A DNA stretch of 64,000 nt from Blastocystis sp. Blastoise (Eukaryota > Sar > Bigyra > Opalinata > Blastocystidae). The stretch lies in the NCBI GenBank assembly GCA_039096225.1, contig JBBPEB010000032.1:414501-478500 (forward strand), read 5' to 3'. Positions 57,701 through 64,000 of the stretch are shown here, piece by piece. The stretch's first letter is position 1; every line of letters begins with the position of its first letter. The notes beneath the pieces are model-generated. The model was not told where the DNA came from and did no database searches. It saw only the letters and a program-made list of their open reading frames with translations. Position numbers and translations under genes: made by a program.

Positions 57701-60700
57701 GATAATAATATATCTTTAATAATTTAGGAGTAGTATTATCATTACGTATAACAAAATCAGATTCATCATTCCAATTATTATATTCATCAACTATTTGATT
57801 AGCAGCAAATACTATACGAGCATATTGAAGAGATGTTTCTAATAAATCAATCTTAAATATCATCTGGTGATTATCTATATATTCTAAACTATTTGATACT
57901 ATTCTACAATTATCATATTTTATATAATCAATAGATATATCAGAACCTTTTGAAATAGAAACAGTAATAGGTACATTAAATGTAGAATCACCATATTTCC
58001 AATCAGATTCAATAGTAACAATAGGTTTAATTATACTCATATCAACTATAACTTTAGATTCATCATAATTCTTTATATCAAATAAATTTTCTAAAGTATC
58101 TTCACGAACTACTATAGTATATACTTTTTCTTGTTCAGAAGAAATAAAACTACAAACACAAGTATTTGTATTACTACAAATACTTTCAACATTATCTACT
58201 AATAATAATCCTTCTTGTAATAAAAGACTACAATCAATAGTTTTTAAATTTTCATTACTATTAACAATAACATCAAATCGTTGAGTATTAATCTTACCTT
58301 CAGGATTAGTAGTAAGAGTAATCACAGGAGGTAAATTAGTAGTAAATTCTTTTGTTGTAGTTTCAAGAGTAGAACCATAAATATCTTCTATAGTATTCTT
58401 TAAAGTTATAGTATTAACACAACTACCAACACAATCCAAAGTAGCATGAATAAAATATATTTGATTATTATTAGTAGTTATATTAATAGAAGAAGAAGGT
58501 GTAACATCAATCATATCTAAAGTAACTGATTCTACATTATTATTAAATATAACTACATAATTCATTTCATTAGGTAAAATAAATGAAGAACTATCATCAA
58601 TAACAGCAGTTAAAGCATCACCATTATAAGTAATGATATCACCTAATGTTTCTTTATTATTATTCTTAGATAAATCATGTATCATTTGAGCTTTTAATTT
58701 ATATTGAAGCTCATGAATACCAGTAACTTCACAAGCATTAAAATTAAGTATATAATCAAAACTAGTTTTATCATTATCAGTAATAATAGTAGGTTCAGAA
58801 ATAACTACACAAGAACCAAATTCACTTACTAATTCAAGAGAAGAAGAAGTTAAAGTTCCTTCAATAGGTTCATCAAAAGAAACAAGATAATGAACAATAG
58901 GAGAAGTAGCATATTTACTAATATATACACGATCTGGTACCATAGATACTACAGGAGGAATATTATCAATAAGAATAGAACAAGTTTTAGTAATACAAGT
59001 ATTATCAGCTGTATCTTTACAATTATAAGGATTCATAGCTATAGATAATGTAGCAGTAAATTCAGAATTACTTGACATAGACATAGGTTTAATATTAAAT
59101 TCAATTTGTTTATCATTACTAGAAATAATAGAAACAGAATCAGGTGTAGTCGTAGCTTCACCACTAAATATATTAAATATAAATGTATTTTCATTAAGTG
59201 ATTTCAAAGCTTCAGTAAATGAAATAGTAACTGAAACATCTTCATTCTTATAATAATCTTTATTAAATTGACAACTAGCAATAGGACTAACATTATCAAA
59301 AGTATGTTGAATAATAAAATCATGTTCTAAAGTAGAACTATCTGAACCATAAATACTATTAGGTTTAAAGGTAATAGTATAAGAACCTTGACTTGTAGAA
59401 ATAGTCTTAAAAGTAAGAATAGTATCTTGAATAGAATAATTACTATCACAAACAACACTACCTGTACAAACAACATTACTAATATCTAATTTCCATAATT
59501 TACGATCCATAGTAATATCAATACTATTTGTATTAACAGTAATAACAGAAGCAGCAGGAGATTGACTAATAACAGATAAATATTGAGATTCACTTCTATT
59601 AAAAGTAATACTAGAATCTGTATTACTATTCTTATAATTATCAACAACAGAATTACTTGGTAACATAACAGTAATAGCAGTATTAGTTCCAATAAATATA
59701 CCTTGACCACATTCTATAGTATAACTTAAAGAATTATATACAACAGGAGAAGTAGTAGTACAAATTAATTGAGTATTATCTGATAATTTTACTTGATATT
59801 TATTAACAAGAGAATAAGTAGTATCAACTCTACTTACAGGTCTATCAAATACAGTAGTAATAGAAATAGGTAAACTAATAAAAGTATTACCACCATGAAT
59901 ATTAAAAGTCATAGTAGGTTTTTGATTATAAATATTAATAGTTATATCTACAGTAGAAGATAATATATGAGAACCATTATCAATATAAGAAGAAGAAGTT
60001 AAATAAAGATGACCAGTAAATTGACCTTCCTTAGATAAAGCAACTACATTAAAACTTAATGTCTTTTCAACCATACTAATAAAAGTAACAGTAATATATT
60101 CAGATAAACCAGTAGATAAAGTATAACTATCTTCAAAATTACCAACTAAATTTATATTTTTATTAAAGATAACAGATACTATTTGAGATTTAGGTGAAGA
60201 TTCATCTGAATAATTTGATATAGAAATACTTTGTAAAGGTTTAGTAGCAACAGGAGTAACAGTATCATAAGTAATAGTATAAGGAGTAGTAGTTTCACTA
60301 GTAACAATATTACCATATTCATCATTAAAATTAATAATACTAATAGTATATTGATTTTCACTATTAAATTGAATAGTAAGACGAGCAACACCATCAGATT
60401 CAGGAACAACAGAAAGAACAGTAGTACCAGAAGGAGTAATATATATATTATCATTAGTGAGTGTTAAATAATTAGGATAATGAATAAGAATATTATTATA
60501 AGTATTTGTATCAACATAAGCATCATTAATAATAATAGAATAAGTTAATGATTGTACTTTATAATCAATATCAAATCTTTGTAAAGAACTTAATCTACCA
60601 ACAACATCAATTAAGAAACCAGGAGCAATTTCATAATGAATACTACATTCAGTTTCTTGAGTATTAATAGTATAATGTAATAATAATGATTCATTATCTA

Positions 60701-63700
60701 TAATTTTATTCATATCTAAAACAGCATCACAACCAGAAACAACAACATTACGAACTGACCATTTAACATTAGATTCAGAAGGATTACAAATTAAATTAAA
60801 TGATTGATTTATCTTCATATTCTCTTTATTTTCAATATTACAAGTAAATTCAGGATCTTTATAATCAACAGCAAATGATAAAGACATTAAAGAAGCAGGT
60901 AAATTCCAAGCACTTAAAATATATCCTTCAGGAATAGTAATAGAACAATCATAATCATTAGCATAAGTAATTAAACTAATAACAAATATATTATTATTTT
61001 CAACAGAACCTTCAGCTTGACTACAACCACCATAACTATCAATATATAATAAATCATCTAAAGTAATAGGTGTATTAAAAGGTATACGAAGTAATATAGT
61101 AGTAGAAGGAGCATATAAAGTAGTAGGTAATGCAGAAGTATCTGAAGGTAAAGGTCTAGATGTCTTTATAGTAAATTCAAATGTATAACGAGTATTAAAT
61201 CCACCTTGTTTATTTTCAGCTACACCTTCATTAATAATAACACTAATTAATCCATCAATAATACTAGTACCACTAACTTGATAACTACATAAACCAATAG
61301 ATCTTAATACAATATTAGCATTAGAAACACTTATAGTAGCTTGAGATAATGTCATACTAGTACATTCATTAGCAGTTATAGTAAAGATAAATGAACGAGT
61401 ATTAACATATATAGTATCTTCAGTTTCAATACTATTTTCTATACTATGAGTAATAATAGGACCATAAGCAGCAAAATATACATAAGCTTTAGTACTAGGA
61501 GAATTATTAATATTACCTAAATAATCAATTAAATTAATCATAGTAATTTCAGTTATACCACGTTGAGTACATTCAATAGAAACAGTAAAAGATAATTTAT
61601 TCTCACTAAGAGTAGGTATAAAAGTACATTCATTATCTTTAGCAACAAAATTCTTATTAGTTAAAGCTAATAAAGGACGGGTAAAAGTACCTGATAAAGT
61701 AGTAGTAGTTAATACTTCACATTGAGAATCTAAAGTATAATCAGTATTTGTACATGTAGTAAACATAGGTATACTTTGTACAAATGAAAATACTATAGTT
61801 AATTTATTTGTAGTACCATAATTCTTATTACCATAAGCATCGACAACGCATTCATCCTTTAAACCAATACGAACAGTATCAGTAATAGCATTTAAATTAC
61901 TAAAAGTAAATACACCAGTATTAAAGTTTGTAGAAGTAGCACTATTATCAGCAGTAATAGAAATCCAATTTGTATTACCACTAGTAGTTGATATATCAAA
62001 ACAACTATTACTAAATCCATAAATAGTAGTATCAAAAGATACAATTACTTTAATATTTACATTAGAACCACCAACAGTAATACTATCTTTATTAGTATAT
62101 TCAGTATTTGAGAATTTTAATGAAGATACAGGACGATCACCATAAACAGTAACTTGACTTGAACGTTCAATAGATTCATTACCAGCATAATCTTTAGCAG
62201 CACCAGCTTTAATACTATAATTAACTACACCACTATCAAATTCACAAGTAGCTATATAATTTAAGATATTTTCTTGTTGTTCTACAATAACAGTACAAGT
62301 ATTACTTAAAATAGATGGTTTACTAGTATCTTGTCTTGTAGCAACAAAATAAGAACTAGGTTCATTACTACCAGCAACACAATTAGTAAATGAAGTAGTA
62401 ATAACAAAAGAATGAGAAGGAGTAACAGGTTCTACAGTGAAAGTAGAAGTGGGTCTCCATTGATCAAAAGTAATATAAGTAGTAAAAGCATTATTGGATT
62501 TCTTATCACCAGTACAAAAATGAGATTTAACAGTAAAAGCCATATCTTGATATAAATCATAATTAGGATTCATAGGTATAATAAAAGTAATAGGACAAAT
62601 AAAAGTAACACTCTTATCTTCAGTATTTGTATTTTCTACTTGTTGACAAAGATCTATAGAAGCTTGAGAAGTAGGATAATTAATTTGATTATAAGTAAAT
62701 TGTTGATAATTAGTACATTTATCTTTATCACTAATAGTAACAGTTAACATAGTAGTAAGTTCAGCAGTATAACGTATAGGGAAAGAAAGATTAATAGAAG
62801 GTCCTTCAGTATATATACCACGACTTAAAGTATTACTATGTATATTACCATTACCAGCTTCATCATATATACTATTATCAGGGAACATAATATCCATAAC
62901 AGAATTATGTATTAAATCTTTAGTAAAAGTAATAGTAATAGTATATGAAAGTTTATCTTCAGAAGGTATAGTAGAAACAACATTAAAAGGATAAATTTCA
63001 TTATCAATCTTACATTCTACTAAACTAGCATCAAAATTAACTAATTTAGAAACTTGAGCAGTAAATGTATATGTTTTACTATAAATAAAATCTTCAGTAG
63101 AATCTAACGCAATAGTAGGTTGAGTAATATCATAAGTTAATACAATAGGTAATACAGTAGCAAAACTATTATAAATAAAAGCAGCATTATTATTTGTATC
63201 AACAACTTGAACTTGAGTATTTGTATTAACAGATAATTCAATAGTATTACTTTGAATACAATCAACTAATTGAAGTTCATGAGTAAATTGATTAAGAGCT
63301 TTATAATATTGTACAGTACAACCAGTAGCAGTAATAGTACTAGTTAAAGCTTGTGCAGACTCAATAATATTACTATTACGTTTAAAAGTATGAGATTCAT
63401 CATAAGTAACAGTAACAATATAAGGTAACGTATTAAAAGAAGTTTTCATAACAGAAATAAGACCTTGAGGAGCAATATAATCAGTAGTACCTGTTATAGT
63501 CATCATTTGATTATTCTTACCATAAGCATTCATAAAACATTGAGATTTAATAGTCATAGAATATGCACCACTACCTAATAAAGTATAGATATCTACAAAA
63601 TAAGGAGTATCACTATTAATACTATATCCTAAAATAGAACAACCATTAGTACATTCAAAACATTCAGAAGGAAGAGTATTACCATAAGAGAAAGGATTTT

Positions 63701-64000
63701 GTTCTAAATGTAAAGTAAAATGAGATACTTGATAAGAAGAATAAGTTGATTGACTTATATAACTTTCAAGATTAAAATCTTCATTATTAACATAAAAAGA
63801 AGCATATCCACCAACAGTATTATATAAGAATAAATTTTGATAAGTACCAGGATATAAAACCATAGTATATTTACCATTAGGTAAAGAATTTACAGCTTGT
63901 AAACGAATAGTAATAGATTCACTACCAACAGTACTATAAGAAGTAATAGGTATTTGAGCAAAAGTATTTGTATCATATAATTCTACTTTAGCCGATTTAT
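54756..64000 (-). CDS. Giant Ig-like/FN3 repeat extracellular-type protein (partial, 5' beyond window)
   Basis: One uninterrupted frame of more than 3,080 codons runs from the right edge to TAA at 54756; the frame is still open at 64000, so the N-terminus lies outside. The sequence is a chain of about 90-130-residue beta-rich modules resembling bacterial-type Ig-like (Big/SbsA-Ig) domains. Recurrent patterns are VTISFTEAL, S..F.VT(I/V).., a conserved D.(Y/A)GN at module ends (for example YDEAGNGN, AKDYAGNES, LIDYLGNINN, NDEYGNIVT) and paired cysteines. FN3-like modules lie at about 57.4-56.5 kb (PTPPTHVTFENN, PSAPLPIESLTINR). The C-terminus is Cys-rich (YECGGEYI ... CECFTTETKCECWCGKD) and lacks a clear membrane or GPI tail. 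Likely a secreted or cell-surface adhesion protein. Unlike every neighbour it has no intron and no poly-Asn over 9.2 kb. Confidence 0.8.
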   Translation of the reverse strand, partial: KSAKVELYDTNTFAQIPITSYSTVGSESITIRLQAVNSLPNGKYTMVLYPGTYQNLFLYNTVGGYASFYVNNEDFNLESYISQSTYSSYQVSHFTLHLEQNPFSYGNTLPSECFECTNGCSILGYSINSDTPYFVDIYTLLGSGAYSMTIKSQCFMNAYGKNNQMMTITGTTDYIAPQGLISVMKTSFNTLPYIVTVTYDESHTFKRNSNIIESAQALTSTITATGCTVQYYKALNQFTHELQLVDCIQSNTIELSVNTNTQVQVVDTNNNAAFIYNSFATVLPIVLTYDITQPTIALDSTEDFIYSKTYTFTAQVSKLVNFDASLVECKIDNEIYPFNVVSTIPSEDKLSYTITITFTKDLIHNSVMDIMFPDNSIYDEAGNGNIHSNTLSRGIYTEGPSINLSFPIRYTAELTTMLTVTISDKDKCTNYQQFTYNQINYPTSQASIDLCQQVENTNTEDKSVTFICPITFIIPMNPNYDLYQDMAFTVKSHFCTGDKKSNNAFTTYITFDQWRPTSTFTVEPVTPSHSFVITTSFTNCVAGSNEPSSYFVATRQDTSKPSILSNTCTVIVEQQENILNYIATCEFDSGVVNYSIKAGAAKDYAGNESIERSSQVTVYGDRPVSSLKFSNTEYTNKDSITVGGSNVNIKVIVSFDTTIYGFSNSCFDISTTSGNTNWISITADNSATSTNFNTGVFTFSNLNAITDTVRIGLKDECVVDAYGNKNYGTTNKLTIVFSFVQSIPMFTTCTNTDYTLDSQCEVLTTTTLSGTFTRPLLALTNKNFVAKDNECTFIPTLSENKLSFTVSIECTQRGITEITMINLIDYLGNINNSPSTKAYVYFAAYGPIITHSIENSIETEDTIYVNTRSFIFTITANECTSMTLSQATISVSNANIVLRSIGLCSYQVSGTSIIDGLISVIINEGVAENKQGGFNTRYTFEFTIKTSRPLPSDTSALPTTLYAPSTTILLRIPFNTPITLDDLLYIDSYGGCSQAEGSVENNNIFVISLITYANDYDCSITIPEGYILSAWNLPASLMSLSFAVDYKDPEFTCNIENKENMKINQSFNLICNPSESNVKWSVRNVVVSGCDAVLDMNKIIDNESLLLHYTINTQETECSIHYEIAPGFLIDVVGRLSSLQRFDIDYKVQSLTYSIIINDAYVDTNTYNNILIHYPNYLTLTNDNIYITPSGTTVLSVVPESDGVARLTIQFNSENQYTISIINFNDEYGNIVTSETTTPYTITYDTVTPVATKPLQSISISNYSDESSPKSQIVSVIFNKNINLVGNFEDSYTLSTGLSEYITVTFISMVEKTLSFNVVALSKEGQFTGHLYLTSSSYIDNGSHILSSTVDITINIYNQKPTMTFNIHGGNTFISLPISITTVFDRPVSRVDTTYSLVNKYQVKLSDNTQLICTTTSPVVYNSLSYTIECGQGIFIGTNTAITVMLPSNSVVDNYKNSNTDSSITFNRSESQYLSVISQSPAASVITVNTNSIDITMDRKLWKLDISNVVCTGSVVCDSNYSIQDTILTFKTISTSQGSYTITFKPNSIYGSDSSTLEHDFIIQHTFDNVSPIASCQFNKDYYKNEDVSVTISFTEALKSLNENTFIFNIFSGEATTTPDSVSIISSNDKQIEFNIKPMSMSSNSEFTATLSIAMNPYNCKDTADNTCITKTCSILIDNIPPVVSMVPDRVYISKYATSPIVHYLVSFDEPIEGTLTSSSLELVSEFGSCVVISEPTIITDNDKTSFDYILNFNACEVTGIHELQYKLKAQMIHDLSKNNNKETLGDIITYNGDALTAVIDDSSSFILPNEMNYVVIFNNNVESVTLDMIDVTPSSSINITTNNNQIYFIHATLDCVGSCVNTITLKNTIEDIYGSTLETTTKEFTTNLPPVITLTTNPEGKINTQRFDVIVNSNENLKTIDCSLLLQEGLLLVDNVESICSNTNTCVCSFISSEQEKVYTIVVREDTLENLFDIKNYDESKVIVDMSIIKPIVTIESDWKYGDSTFNVPITVSISKGSDISIDYIKYDNCRIVSNSLEYIDNHQMIFKIDLLETSLQYARIVFAANQIVDEYNNWNDESDFVIRNDNTTPKLLKIYYYPEQNNKVSFSFSKSIFSCGGKIQFIPTTEGLTTYEIDTNNENVHFTASRVDIYPILAGATEYKINYNENAFCDISHNNADLIDLTTCTDCILTTPYDIPTPPTHVTFENNQGISIQVSYSGIEQYKYDPMLKMTYLHVYIYPPTTTNHFIYETSESYGIITLSDLIPNTEYSLVFYVECKKGMSLPSNTFVFNTVMGIPMTPSGFKICNKINHKEAEDTDYDIELCWNTINSIETVNYVIYNNDNIICNTESSTCIINNYKSLTKKTFILYATVMNDNQSLPSTLEGPMDVIPSAPLPIESLTINRMNYKETIISWNKPATRYSSIVSYYVNYARIINIEENIMIWSNVTLPNDETMLTIQDMDNKPRYILIQANSLINGEIVSSTPTVQSFYVGAARLTVNPIAGDTFINLHITSDMAVTGTCKLSKDSILVDSLSFDTIKYSEYIFTNLIASSTYSILCNGFDSSSYPSYPIDSMTINTEQFVEPRLISLTTVSEAYFIKVIADVTVPSQVACIATYPDTINDYSKTYVRENGFIQYIYPNDSENIIIINNLLPNTEYGIKCVLTPLSTNYLRYNSILSSRRLVDNTVNIIETISTKSIYYPNLIKSFNSVDLSKELVPELIFTFEMPVIAYKGTVNIYKYNNELIQSIDVTSQYIHINKNIVTIIPKLPLQSNTKYYLTTSNTGVFIDAVMFTPLEQLTKSSNIYFMTTKDTSSITIPIVLNISPKEGLTESLSAGLYITYKDNIILNNGKLSVIVNGATFIDTLITSTSFITINENVLILKPEIVYPANANVRIIFGANTICSKGNYCMPETEYIFTTGSSTELPALISVYPNINEHVPAFTDIILTFNKLMSITKDAIFTFTDTKNNKITYSAEVDITLGNIILNKNIITIKSTKLIPGNKYTLSLKANAIQDNEGNNVFPAISNLTFDYDEYECGGEYISKYIDNNCECFTTETKCECWCGKDISSNVVLRQLFN

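Overview
This window is nuclear DNA of a very AT-rich eukaryote. Genes carry many short spliceosomal introns, usually GTATAT...TATATAG and often little more than (TA)n or (AAT)n microsatellite. Poly-Asn tracts occur in several proteins, standard codons read through every long frame, and there is a cytosolic ribosomal protein, a nuclear transport set and a mitochondrial ClpB with a targeting-type N-terminus. The style resembles dictyostelid or other AT-rich amoebozoan genomes, or an AT-rich early-diverging fungus. I cannot place it more precisely from sequence alone.

Layout, left to right. 1-7638: the last exon of ribosomal protein eL34 (+), then on the minus strand a mitochondrial carrier, an IMPACT/Yih1 regulator and a BTB-TLDc protein, with an empty AT-rich gap at 3.9-6.0 kb. 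9201-15769 (+): a 15-exon gene whose exons stay in frame across all 14 introns. It predicts about 1,593 residues: secretory signal, helical lumenal part, one membrane span, poly-Asn linkers, a CBM20-like segment and a C-terminal La-motif (LARP) domain. The La motif is hidden behind an apparent stop that lies in an intron. 16.4-17.3 kb: GC-richer repeat debris and a tandem exon/intron-like array. 18.7-22.1 kb (-): exportin-T, whose 5' end I cannot find. 22.7-28.8 kb: a CACTA/EnSpm-type transposon with a Tnp2-like transposase (-) and a divergent second gene (+). It abuts the missing end of exportin-T.

30.0-51.9 kb (all minus): an SH3BGR/thioredoxin-fold protein, VPS15 (PI3-kinase regulatory kinase), a WASP-like WH1-WH2 actin regulator, importin alpha, mitochondrial ClpB/Hsp78 and a FRAG1/DRAM/Sfk1-type membrane protein. 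52.1-52.5 kb: a 334-bp hAT-like MITE with an 8-bp target-site duplication. 52.8-53.9 kb (+): a polytopic, His-loop, ZIP-like protein. 54.8-64.0 kb (-): the 3' part of a giant, intronless, Ig-like/FN3 repeat protein running off the right edge.

The genes are mostly unrelated housekeeping functions (translation, nuclear transport, vesicle/autophagy lipid signalling, actin, mitochondria), not an operon-like system. The features most worth following are the membrane-anchored LARP gene, the transposon next to exportin-T, a dispersed ATATCTCAGATAAT word that interrupts AAT microsatellites in both exons and introns, and the giant intronless surface-type protein.
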